The notes beneath the pieces are model-generated. The model ran no database searches. It worked only from the letters and a program-made list of their open reading frames with translations, and was not told the DNA's origin. Source: Pseudorhodoplanes sinuspersici (GTDB lineage: Bacteria > Pseudomonadota > Alphaproteobacteria > Rhizobiales > Xanthobacteraceae). From it: a stretch of DNA of 64,000 nucleotides. The position numbers and the translations under genes are program-made. Of the stretch, positions 18,881-27,900 are shown one piece after another (position 1 is the first letter of the stretch; each line of letters begins with the position of its first letter). The stretch covers positions 3,962,501 to 4,026,500 of the forward strand of contig NZ_CP021112.1 in assembly GCF_002119765.1 (NCBI RefSeq), in the 5' to 3' direction.

Positions 18881-19767
18881 TTTCGGTCTTCATCAATCTC
18901 ATTCCGGTCACGCTCGTCCAGAGCTTGATCTATTCCTTCGTTGCGCTGGCGATCATGATTCCGTTCCGGACCCTATCGCTGCCCGATCTGACGATGGAGG
19001 GAAGTTTTCCGCTCGGTGGTTGCCTGGTTGCGGCGGTTTTGACTGTGGGGCTTGATCCGTGGAGTAGCACGGCTTTGGCCATTGTGGCGGGATTTCTCGC
19101 CGGCGCCGCGACGGCGCTGGTGCACCTCTACTTCAAGATCCATTCATTGCTGGCCGGCATTCTGGTGGCGACCATGATCTGGAGCGTGGACTTGCGGGTG
19201 ATGGGGATGCCGAACAAGTCGGTGCGGCCCGAGCTGTCGGTATTCGACGCGATCTCGCCCGAGATCCTGCTTAACATTTGGCTGCAGATCGCAATCTTTG
19301 GAGCGCTGGTTGCTCTGATCGTGCTCGTACTGATCGCGTTCTACAAATCCGAAATTGGACTGTCGCTTCGCTGTGTCGGTGCCAATGCAAGGCTGTCTCC
19401 GGCACTCGGGATCAATGCTCGCATTTACGTGGTGCTTGGTTTTGGAATCGCTAATGCCCTGGCGGCTTTGGGTGGCGCCATTGTGGTGCAGCAGCAGGGC
19501 TATGCTGATGTCACGATGGGCTTCGGCATTCTGGTGAATGGACTTGCCGCGCTGATTATCGGCGAAGCGATCATCGGTCGCGCAACGATCGACCGTCAGA
19601 TCATCGCTCCGGTCGTCGGCTCGATCATCTACTACCAGCTTGTTTCGCTCGGCCTCGCTACAGGCTTACATCCGTCCGATCTGAAATTCCTCACCGGCGC
19701 CTTCGTGCTGATCACGCTTGGTCTGCCGCTCCTAACTGGACGATCGAGATCGGTTGTCGGGGCGTAG
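18877..19767 (+). CDS. ABC transporter permease (COG4120 type)
   Basis: This 296-residue inner-membrane protein has about eight hydrophobic segments (for example LIYSFVALAIMIPFRTL, ALAIVAGFLAGAATAL and IAIFGALVALIVLVLIAFY). The sequence TLSLPDLTMEGSFPLGG near residue 32 and GLAALIIGEAIIGRAT near 224 are typical of the LivH-like COG4120 permeases that partner COG2984 binding proteins. It overlaps the ATPase gene by 4 bases and precedes the racemase-like gene by 8 bases. Confidence 0.92.
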   Translation: MISVFINLIPVTLVQSLIYSFVALAIMIPFRTLSLPDLTMEGSFPLGGCLVAAVLTVGLDPWSSTALAIVAGFLAGAATALVHLYFKIHSLLAGILVATMIWSVDLRVMGMPNKSVRPELSVFDAISPEILLNIWLQIAIFGALVALIVLVLIAFYKSEIGLSLRCVGANARLSPALGINARIYVVLGFGIANALAALGGAIVVQQQGYADVTMGFGILVNGLAALIIGEAIIGRATIDRQIIAPVVGSIIYYQLVSLGLATGLHPSDLKFLTGAFVLITLGLPLLTGRSRSVVGA

Positions 19768-19775
19768 CAAATGCC

Positions 19776-20495
19776 ATGACGAAAAAACAGCAGACCCGCC
19801 GCATCGGATTGATCGGAGGAATGAGCTGGCGCTCGACCGCTCTTTATTACGAGCGCCTGAACAAGGCGCTCGAAACCGAACTCGGGATGCATCGCAGCTT
19901 TTGCGGAGACATCTGCAATCTCGATTATGCGGCGCTGTTGTCCATGGCCGATGCATCCGACTGGAAGGGCGTTGAAGCCATGCTTTCGGATGCGGCAACG
20001 CGGCTCGCCCGGTCAGGCTGCGAGGTCATTGCCTTGACTGCTGTCACGGCGCATCGCTGGTATCAACCGGTCTGTTCTGCCACCACGGGCACCGTGCCGC
20101 ATATTCTGACGGCCGCCGCGGATCGATTGGATTTCCTTGGAATACGGAAAGCGGGTGTTCTCGGCACATCGTTGACGTGTGGTTCGGATTTCGTTGCCGA
20201 TTATCTTGGGCGCGGTGAACGCAAGCTCATCTTCCTCGACAACAACGAGCAGGATGAGCTGGACCATCAGATTCAAGCCGTCCTGACGGCCAGCGATAGG
20301 ATCGATGCCGGCCGCGGAACGCTGCGCCGGGCTGTGGCGTCGCTGCAATTTCATGGCGCCGAAGTTGTGGTCCTTGCCTGCACCGAACTGCCGCTTCTTC
20401 TGCCGATCGATGCACCCGGCATCACGTTGCTCGACTGTGTCGCGCTGCATATCGACGACATCTGTAATCACATATTGAGTGAATCCCATGCCTAA
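19776..20495 (+). CDS. Aspartate/glutamate racemase-family protein with altered catalytic residue
   Basis: This 239-residue protein has the Asp/Glu/hydantoin racemase fold (opening RIGLIGGMSWRSTALYYERLN). Racemases use two cysteines, normally in CNTxH and ACTE motifs. Here the second is present (VVLACTELPLLL, near residue 206), but the first motif reads AVTAHRW, with Ala in place of Cys. It is therefore unlikely to be a normal two-base racemase. It may be a one-sided epimerase, a decarboxylase or an isomerase. It follows an ABC importer and overlaps the VOC gene, so it probably acts on the imported compound. Confidence 0.85.
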   Translation: MTKKQQTRRIGLIGGMSWRSTALYYERLNKALETELGMHRSFCGDICNLDYAALLSMADASDWKGVEAMLSDAATRLARSGCEVIALTAVTAHRWYQPVCSATTGTVPHILTAAADRLDFLGIRKAGVLGTSLTCGSDFVADYLGRGERKLIFLDNNEQDELDHQIQAVLTASDRIDAGRGTLRRAVASLQFHGAEVVVLACTELPLLLPIDAPGITLLDCVALHIDDICNHILSESHA

Positions 20496-21348
20496 GCCGA
20501 TCGGGGCTATCGATCATCTGCTGACCTATGTCCACGAGCTTGAGGGCGCCGCCTCGTTGTTCCGGCGGATGGGCTTCACTTTGTCCCCCGTCAGCCATAT
20601 CGCGCCGATGGGAATCTCAAATCACCTCGTCCTCATGACACCGGTCGCGAACGGGTTTGCCAATTTCATCGAATTGATGGCCGTGCAGGATCAGACAAAG
20701 CTGCCTGCTCCTATGGCAAAGATTCTGTCGGGTCCACAAGCGGTCAAGTCGATGGTGCTCGGCGCAGCCGACATCAACACTGCTCATGCAGCGATTTTGA
20801 AGCAGGGCTTCGAGGCATCGCCGCCGGTGCACGTGAAGCGGGAATGGATCATCGGGCCATCTGAATCCGTGTTTCCAGAATTTGATGTCATCCTGCCGTT
20901 CCCGGCGCCTCTGCCCTTCAATTGCTGTCGCTATTTCAATGTCGACCTTTACCTCAGACCGGAATGGCTGGTGCATGCCAACACCGCAAAAGGCATTCGG
21001 GCCGTTCTCGCTGTTGCAAAAGAACCAGTTGCGTTGCTGAAGACGTTTGCTGCGATGTTTGACGAACCATTGACGGAAGACGGAGATAGAGCGCACGTGG
21101 TTTCCGGTGGCATTGAGCTTGTTGTCCTCTCGTCCGATGCAGCTTGGAAGAAATTCGGCGTCGATCGCAAGTCGGCAGGGGAAGTCGGCTATCTCGGTTA
21201 CGTGATCGAAGTTGAATCGCTCGATGCGCTTCAGTCTTCGCTTTCGGCAGGCGGAATCGCGTATCGTCGCGACGGTGCATCCATTTATATCGATCCGGCC
21301 GTTGGGTTGGGCAATCTCATGATTTTCCGCGAGAAATCTGGCTTCTGA
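20488..21348 (+). CDS. VOC-family (glyoxalase-like, Glyoxalase_3 type) protein
   Basis: This protein of about 286 residues starts IGAIDHLLTYVHELEGAASL, the first strand and helix of a vicinal-oxygen-chelate fold, with the metal-type His in IDHL. A second related half lies in the C-terminal part (GYLGYVIEVESLDALQ). The family includes metal-dependent dioxygenases, isomerases and lyases. ATG 20488 lies inside the racemase gene's last codons; GTG 20479 is an alternative start. It sits between a racemase-like gene and the IclR regulator, one base before the latter, so it belongs to the catabolic operon. The reaction is unknown. Confidence 0.85.
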   Translation: MPKPIGAIDHLLTYVHELEGAASLFRRMGFTLSPVSHIAPMGISNHLVLMTPVANGFANFIELMAVQDQTKLPAPMAKILSGPQAVKSMVLGAADINTAHAAILKQGFEASPPVHVKREWIIGPSESVFPEFDVILPFPAPLPFNCCRYFNVDLYLRPEWLVHANTAKGIRAVLAVAKEPVALLKTFAAMFDEPLTEDGDRAHVVSGGIELVVLSSDAAWKKFGVDRKSAGEVGYLGYVIEVESLDALQSSLSAGGIAYRRDGASIYIDPAVGLGNLMIFREKSGF

Positions 21349-21349
21349 A

Positions 21350-22189
21350 ATGGCCAAAGCAAAAAAGTTCTCCGCACGCTCGCGCGGCAAAGCCGAGGAT
21401 GAAGGCGGAGTGTCCAACCTTCTGGCTGCGTCCGAAAAACTGCAGGGCATTCAGTCGGTCGAAACCGGCATTGAGGTCCTTGACGCATTGGTGGACGGCG
21501 GCGGACCATTGACGCTGGGCGAGGTAGCACGAGCGACCGGTTTGTCGCTCAGCCAGGCACGACGCTATCTTGTCAGTCTGGTGCGTTGCGGACTTGCGGT
21601 CCAGGATCAGGCAACCGGCCGATATGATCTCGGCTCGCGGTCGCTGCGGCTCGGCCTTGCGGCACTGGCGCGTGTCGAGGCCATCGATCTCGCCACATCG
21701 GCGCTGAAGGAACTGGTCGCCAAGATCCGTGAGGGCGGCACGCTGGCTGTATGGGGAGAAGAAGGCCCCACAGTGGTAGGTTGGCTTCGTGGCGGCATTG
21801 GTGTGACATCGCTCGGATTGGGAACGATCTTTCCGCTCTTGTCGTCTGCTACTGGCCATGTGTTTCTTGCTTATCTCTCCAGCGATCTGACAGAAGCGAA
21901 GCTTCAGCGTGAGCTTGGCAGCGAAAAGATGTCGGCTGATGTTCGCAAGCGCATCGAGGCGATCAAGTGTGACGTCCGAAAAGCTGGCTATGGCTGGTTG
22001 AAGGGACATTTCATCGAGAACATCCGTGGCGCCGCGGCACCCATCTTCGATTCCCAAGGCGAACTGGTGGCGGTTCTCGCGATCGCAGGGGCCGATCGAA
22101 GGGATGCACATGGGAACGACCCTTCGGTCACGACGCTGGTCGAAACCGCATCGCAGGTTTCGCGGCAACTCTGTTTTCGGCCAATGTAA
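21350..22189 (+). CDS. IclR-family transcriptional regulator (second)
   Basis: This 279-residue regulator has a winged helix at about residues 35-95 (SVETGIEVLDALVDGGGPLTL, then the recognition helix SLSQARRYLVSLVRCGL) and an IclR effector domain ending ENIRGAAAPIFDSQGELVAV. It is the last gene of the transporter operon, one base after the VOC gene, so it may autoregulate. The 36-base symmetric site at 17057-17092 is its likely operator. It is only distantly similar to the first IclR protein in the window. Confidence 0.92.
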   Translation: MAKAKKFSARSRGKAEDEGGVSNLLAASEKLQGIQSVETGIEVLDALVDGGGPLTLGEVARATGLSLSQARRYLVSLVRCGLAVQDQATGRYDLGSRSLRLGLAALARVEAIDLATSALKELVAKIREGGTLAVWGEEGPTVVGWLRGGIGVTSLGLGTIFPLLSSATGHVFLAYLSSDLTEAKLQRELGSEKMSADVRKRIEAIKCDVRKAGYGWLKGHFIENIRGAAAPIFDSQGELVAVLAIAGADRRDAHGNDPSVTTLVETASQVSRQLCFRPM

Positions 22190-22357
22190 CCCCCCGAGCC
22201 AGCGAACGAAGCCTCACTGAGCGATATGTGGCTGGCGCCGCAATTAACGGGCGTTCCGAATTTTAGCCCATAGCTTCGTCCAGCACCGTTACCCATGGGC
22301 GTCAGAAAGCCGCAACCGGTTGATCACCGTTGACATCGCCTGTGGTTGGCCATTATC
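22190..22357. other. Intergenic region with promoter of the metal cluster
   Basis: No gene is seen. A TTGACA at 22330-22335 and TTATCT at 22353-22358, 17 bases apart, could form the promoter of the TonB receptor gene, directly overlapped by the palindrome that follows. Confidence 0.5.
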
Positions 22358-22377
22358 TGTTATGTTATAACATAACA
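22358..22377. promoter_or_regulatory. Zur-like operator upstream of the TonB receptor gene
   Basis: The sequence TGTTATGTTATAACATAACA is a perfect 20-base palindrome. It closely resembles alphaproteobacterial Zur sites (AT-rich core GTTATAAC). It ends 47 bases before the receptor start codon and touches the possible -10 element, a position suited to repression when zinc is plentiful. Other Fur-family regulators cannot be excluded from sequence alone. Confidence 0.78.
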
Positions 22378-22424
22378 TTTTCTGAGAATAAGTCTCAAAG
22401 GCTGACGCGGGGGCGTACGAATAA

Positions 22425-24833
22425 ATGAGTGTGAGGTTCAGCAACGCTGCTGTTTGGTATTCGAGCCCTCGAGACTCTCAAGCAAAGAACGGATCGTTGA
22501 GGCTGGATTCGCGGGCGGGCCATGGCGGCTCGTTACGAGCGGCGTGGCTTTCCGGCGCGGCCGCGATCCTCGCCGTGACAGGCGCCTATGGACAGGATGC
22601 GCCACCCGATACTGGTCCCGACAACACCGTGCTGCTGGAGACCATCACCGTCACATCTCCACGCCAACGGGCTGCGGTGCCGGTCAGACCTGTGGCGGGT
22701 AGTGGGTCGCCCATCTCATCCGATTCAACCCCGTCGACCGTGGCCAGCAGCAATCCCCCGTCGTTCGAGGCGCAGCAGCAGCGGTTTGAACGACGGCCGG
22801 GCGCGGAGACGGTCGTGTCCGTCACTGAGCGTGAGCCCGGCAAGCTGACCAATCTAGGTGATATCTTTCAGGAAACGCCGGGCGTCTTCATCTCGGAAAG
22901 CGGTACGTTCATCTCGATGCGTGGCAGCGATATCGCCAACGAAGGGTCGCGCAACGGTCGCGGCATCCGTGCCTATCTCGATGGCTTTCCCCTTGGTCGA
23001 ACAGAAGCGGGCTTCACCAACGCGCTGATTGATCCGCTCGCGACCGACTACGTTGAAGTTTATCGCGGCGGCAACAGCCTGCGCTATGGAGCGCTCGCCA
23101 CGGGCGGCGCCCTCAACTTCGTTTCCAAAACCGGCCGGTCGGCGCCAGGCACCGGCCTCACTGTGTTCGGCGGCAGCTTCGGCACGCTTCAGACACAGAT
23201 CGAGAATGGCGGGGTTAGAGGACCATTCGATTGGTACCTGCAGGGCAATCTCTTCGAGAAGGATGGCTATCAGATCCACACCAGCCAGCAAGACTACCGC
23301 TTCAGCGGTAATGTCGGTTGGAATATCACGCCCAACATTGAGAGCCGTACGTTTTTTGCCGTCGGCAAGACCAACCTGGACATGGGGGATTCAGTCCCGC
23401 TTGATCAATTGGAGACACAACGACGCGGCGCCGTCGGCTGGGCGACGCAATATAACGCCCGTCTCGATTTCGAATATCAGCGGCTCGCGAACCGGACGAC
23501 GATCCACGACGGCAATACGACGTATGAACTCGGCAGCTATTTCCTGAATACGGGACTGGATCATCTGCCAGTGCCGATGGCTGGTATCATCGATTATGGC
23601 TGGCGCGATATGGGCCTGTCAGGCCGGGTCGAGCACAAGACTTCGCTTGCCGGCCTTCCGACTGAACTCGTCGCTGGTCTGCGCATCGGCTACACCGAAG
23701 GCGATTTCGATCGCTTTCAGCATCTCAATCAGGGCACGGCGAAGGGCCGCCAGATCTATGACTGGGCCTTCTCATCATGGCTCGTCGAAAGCTATGCCGA
23801 AAGCGCGATCGAGATTTTGCCGCGCGTTCGCCTGTTCACTGGCTTGCAGGGTGTCTTCACCACCCGCGATCTCGATGACCAATATCGAGGCGGCGCGGTC
23901 GCAACGGTGCCGCCGATTCCCGGTAGCATCCCGCAGCCTGGGCGCGTCAATGCCCTTCTGGGTTACGAACGCGATTTTCAGGCGCTGAATCCGAAATTCG
24001 GCGTCAACTTGGAACACACCCGCAATCACTTCGTGTTTGCGAATGTGACGCGCAGCTTTGAGGTGCCGAGCGGCGCCGACTTCGCCAATATTTTCGCCGT
24101 TGACCGCGGCCTGGGGCGAATCCCGCAACTGGATGCACAGTCGGCCTGGACGTGGGAAACCGGTGTGCGTGGTGGATGGGAGCGCTTCAAATACGACATT
24201 ACATTCTACCACATGCGCCTGCATAACGAGATCCTTACCCGATGCGCAACGGAAATCGGCGCCGGTTGCACGTCCTCTAATACAGTCGCCTTCAATGCCG
24301 ATCATACGATTCACAACGGCTTCGAGCTTGGCGTGAAAACTCTGCCGTTCGTCAATGTGTTCAAGGACGGAGATTCGGTCTTTGCCAACGTTGTCTGGAA
24401 TTATACGGACTTCCGTTTCGATGATGATCCCGTGTTCGGCAACAACCGGCTTCCGGTCATCCCTGAACATCAGCTTTACAGCGAATTGGGTTATCGCCAT
24501 CCGTCCGGATTTTTTGGTTCGGTCAATCTGCGGTATCTGAGCGATCGTTCCACCACATTCGATGGGTCGGGTGGAGATGCTTTCGTCGTGCCGGGCTATA
24601 CGCTGCTTGGCGCCAAGGTGGGCTGGCAGGCACCCGACAAGTCCTGGTCGGTGTTTGTCGAGGGGCGAAACCTCTCCGACGTTGTGTATGCCGCGGACTT
24701 TGCTCCGAGCCCGACTGTGCCCGTTACACAGAATCCTGGCCGGCCGCCGTTCACCTTCACCCCGACGCGTTCGCCCATGGTGAAGCCTGGTGAGGGACGC
24801 GCCGTCTATGCAGGCTTGTCCGTGCGGTTCTGA
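22425..24833 (+). CDS. TonB-dependent outer-membrane receptor
   Basis: This 802-residue protein forms an outer-membrane beta-barrel gated by a plug, importing a chelated metal or similar ligand using TonB energy. A hydrophobic export segment, AAWLSGAAAILAVTGAYGQ, lies at about residues 37-55. A possible TonB box, LLETITVTSPRQ, follows near 70. The plug domain (LGDIFQETPGVFISESGTFISMRG, near 140) precedes a C-terminal barrel ending in Phe (VYAGLSVRF), as usual. The N-terminal cytoplasmic-like extension before the signal segment is long; a later start is possible. The Zur-like box and the chelatase-like gene downstream suggest zinc or a zinc-like metal complex as cargo. Confidence 0.92.
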   Translation: MSVRFSNAAVWYSSPRDSQAKNGSLRLDSRAGHGGSLRAAWLSGAAAILAVTGAYGQDAPPDTGPDNTVLLETITVTSPRQRAAVPVRPVAGSGSPISSDSTPSTVASSNPPSFEAQQQRFERRPGAETVVSVTEREPGKLTNLGDIFQETPGVFISESGTFISMRGSDIANEGSRNGRGIRAYLDGFPLGRTEAGFTNALIDPLATDYVEVYRGGNSLRYGALATGGALNFVSKTGRSAPGTGLTVFGGSFGTLQTQIENGGVRGPFDWYLQGNLFEKDGYQIHTSQQDYRFSGNVGWNITPNIESRTFFAVGKTNLDMGDSVPLDQLETQRRGAVGWATQYNARLDFEYQRLANRTTIHDGNTTYELGSYFLNTGLDHLPVPMAGIIDYGWRDMGLSGRVEHKTSLAGLPTELVAGLRIGYTEGDFDRFQHLNQGTAKGRQIYDWAFSSWLVESYAESAIEILPRVRLFTGLQGVFTTRDLDDQYRGGAVATVPPIPGSIPQPGRVNALLGYERDFQALNPKFGVNLEHTRNHFVFANVTRSFEVPSGADFANIFAVDRGLGRIPQLDAQSAWTWETGVRGGWERFKYDITFYHMRLHNEILTRCATEIGAGCTSSNTVAFNADHTIHNGFELGVKTLPFVNVFKDGDSVFANVVWNYTDFRFDDDPVFGNNRLPVIPEHQLYSELGYRHPSGFFGSVNLRYLSDRSTTFDGSGGDAFVVPGYTLLGAKVGWQAPDKSWSVFVEGRNLSDVVYAADFAPSPTVPVTQNPGRPPFTFTPTRSPMVKPGEGRAVYAGLSVRF

Positions 24834-24885
24834 CATGATCGCGTGCGATCTGCGCCGCTCTGGCCGCGAGGCCGCGTCATGTCTC

Positions 24886-24928
24886 GCCTCGGAGCGATCG
24901 GCTTTCCTCCCACCGGTCGTTCCGAGGC
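24886..24928. other. Long hairpin between receptor and CobN-like genes
   Basis: Bases 24886-24901 pair with 24913-24928 in a 16-base stem that includes two G-U pairs, around an 11-base loop CTTTCCTCCCA. It lies in the 153-base gap between two genes of one apparent operon. There is no following U-tract, so it is probably a processing or stability element rather than a terminator. The loop contains CCTCC, which is complementary to a ribosome-binding site. Confidence 0.6.
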
Positions 24929-24986
24929 CGTGCCTTCCATTGCGGCGTGAGTTTGCTTCAACACCATCAAAGGCAAATATCTGATC

Positions 24987-27900
24987 ATGTTACGACGCGC
25001 GCTGCTGGGCTTTGTTATCGGCTTTACTGGATTGATATCGGCTGCAGCGCAGACGTCTGTGCCTCTGCCCGGCGCACATCGCATCCGCATCATCACCGTC
25101 GATTTCGTTCTGCCAGGCAAACTCGAGAAACTCGGCCGTTTCGCCGAAGATGCTCGTCTTGGTCTCGATCGATTGTATGTCGAGACAGTAAATGGAGAGC
25201 CAGACACGTGGCTTGAAGGTGCTGACCTCATCCTCCTCGATACGCCGCGACCGACGGATCTTACAAAAGTACAGGAACGGCTTGGCTCCGCTCTTGCCAA
25301 TACTCGCACGCCTTGGGTCCGCATCGGTGGCGGTCCGCCAGCCTTCGGCAATATTCCGCCGCAACACGCGCGGCGTCTCATCGCCTATTATGCCGGCGGT
25401 GGTGAAAGAAATATCCGCGCGATGTTTGATTACATCCGGGCATGGCGCAATGGCACGGATACGGCAGCGGCAATGCCACCGTCGGCGCTGCCGGCGATTG
25501 GATTCTATCATTCTGCCGCACCCAGACTATTCGATCATCTGGATGGCTATCTGCAATGGGCGCGTGATCGCTGGAAGAGCGACGGCCCACGGGTTGCCTT
25601 CGCGATCCACTCCGGTCTGATCTCCGGAATGGAAACACAGGTGATCGATGCGCTAATCGCACAAAGCGAAGCGCGGGGCTTGTTGCCGCTTGTCTTCTGG
25701 TTCGACGCCGCTGATCCCGATGCACTACAGAAATTGCTCGGTCCGGCCAAGGCCGATGTCCTCGTCATCGCGACCCACCTTCAGAACGGTCCCGCGCGCA
25801 AGGCTGAATTCCTTAAGCTGAATATCCCCGTGTTGCAGACTGTCAGCTATCGCGAGGGCGACCCGGAGGCTTGGGCAAAGGCCGATAGCGGCATGTCACC
25901 GCGTCTGGTGGCGCCGTTTCTCGCGTTGCCAGAAAGCTGGGGCGTCAGCGATCCTATGGTCATCGACGCTGTACGCAACGGTGAGCCGGTCCCGATGATG
26001 GGCCAGGTCGATGCGTTGCTTGCGAAAGTCGAGCGCCTTGCAACGCTCCGGCATAAGCCGATCGCTGACAAGCGCCTGGCACTGATGTTCTGGAACTATC
26101 CGCCGGGTGAAAAGAATATCTCTGCATCGAATCTCAATGTCCCCCGGAGTCTGGAGAAGCTCACGGCAGCGCTCGCGACCGCGGGCTATGATGTTGCGCC
26201 GACCACGGAGCTGCGACTGATCGAGGCCATGCAGGCGATGCTCGAGGCTATCTATCACCCGGAACGTTTATCGGCGCTTCTCGCGGATGGACTGGCTGAC
26301 ACGATATCGGTGGCACGTTATCGCGCCTGGTTCGATACATTGCCGTCCGCGCGGCGTGATGAGATCCTCGCCCGTTGGGGTGCTCCGGAAGACCAACAAG
26401 GCCTCATTGAGATCGGCGGCGAAAAGCGGTTTGTGATCCCACGTCTCGCAATCGGCAAGCTTCTGATCATGCCGCAGCCACCACGCAGCGGCAGCCCCGG
26501 CAGTGATTATCACGATGCCAAGCAGCCTCCCGGACACGCTTATCTTGCGGCCTATCTTTATCTGCGTGAGATGGCGGGTGTGGATGCACTCATCCATTTC
26601 GGTACGCATGGCACGCAGGAATGGACGCCTGGTAAGGATCGCGGGCTTTCTGCTGGAGACTATCCGTATCTTGCTGTTGGCGATCTGCCGGTTTTCTATC
26701 CTTATATCCAGGACAACATCGCTGAAGCGATCCAGGCCAAGCGGCGAGGCCGTGCCGTTACTGTGAGCCACCAGACGCCACCTTTTGCGCCGGCTGGACT
26801 TTATGACGAGTTGCGCGATCTCCATGCCAGGATTCACGAATATATCCAACTCGATGACGGAGCCGTCCGCGATCGTACGGCGGCGGACATTCGTGCACTA
26901 GTGATCCGGGCCAATCTTCATCGCGACATGAAGTGGGACGAGACGCGGATGGAGACAGATTTTCCGGCCTTTCTCTCGGCGTTACATGATCATGTGCATG
27001 AACTCGCCCGGCATGCCATGCCGCTCGGACTGCATACATTCGGGGAGGCCGCATCGCCCGAGCACCGGCTTGTCACCGTGATGCAGCAACTCGGTGAGCC
27101 ATTCTATCGTCGCCTCGGGACGGAGCCGGACGAGCTCTTTGCCAGCGACTTCAAGGCACTTCAGGACAGCGCGCCTTACCGCATGTTGCACCGGCATCTT
27201 CGCGACGATGTGCCGCTCTCCGATGTTTCTGATCGTGACCTTCGGTCGATGCTGGAGCGTGCAGTTGCTCTCGACCGGCATCTCGCAGAAACGAACGAGA
27301 TCGAGGCATTGCTCGCAGGTCTCGCGGGTGGTTTTGTCGCGCCGGGGGCAGGCGGCGATCCGATCCGCGATCCGGATGTGCCGAGCGGGCGCAATTTGTT
27401 TCCGTTTGAGCCAGACAAAATACCAACCCGCGCGGCCTATGAAGCGGGTGGCAAGGTTTTGCAACAACTGATCGATGCCTATCGCGCTGAGCACAATGGT
27501 GAGACGCCGGACAAGCTCGCGTTCAGTCTGTGGTCCGGCGAGACCATGCGTCACCTCGGCGTCGTCGAAGGCCAGATTCTCCAGGCACTTGGCCTTCGGC
27601 CAGTCTGGAATGACGGCGGCCGCGTGACGGGCCTTGAGATCGTTCCCGCCACCGAGCTTGGACGTCCGCGAATCGATACCGTGTTGCAAGTCACGAGCGT
27701 CTATCGCGACCAATTTGACGGGTTCATGCGACTTCTTGCTGATGCCATTGCGCGGCTCGCCGCACTAGACGAGCCGGACAACACGATTGCCCGCAACGCG
27801 CGGGATGTCGCGCGCAAGCTCGTCGGGCAGGGAATAGCAACGTCGCGCGCAACTGAGCTTGCGGCCTTGCGCTTGTTCAGCAACGAGCCAGGCGACTACG

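Noticed and set aside
24834-24986. Possible cobalamin riboswitch before the CobN-like gene
   Set aside because: No B12-box core sequence is present; only a single hairpin is seen.
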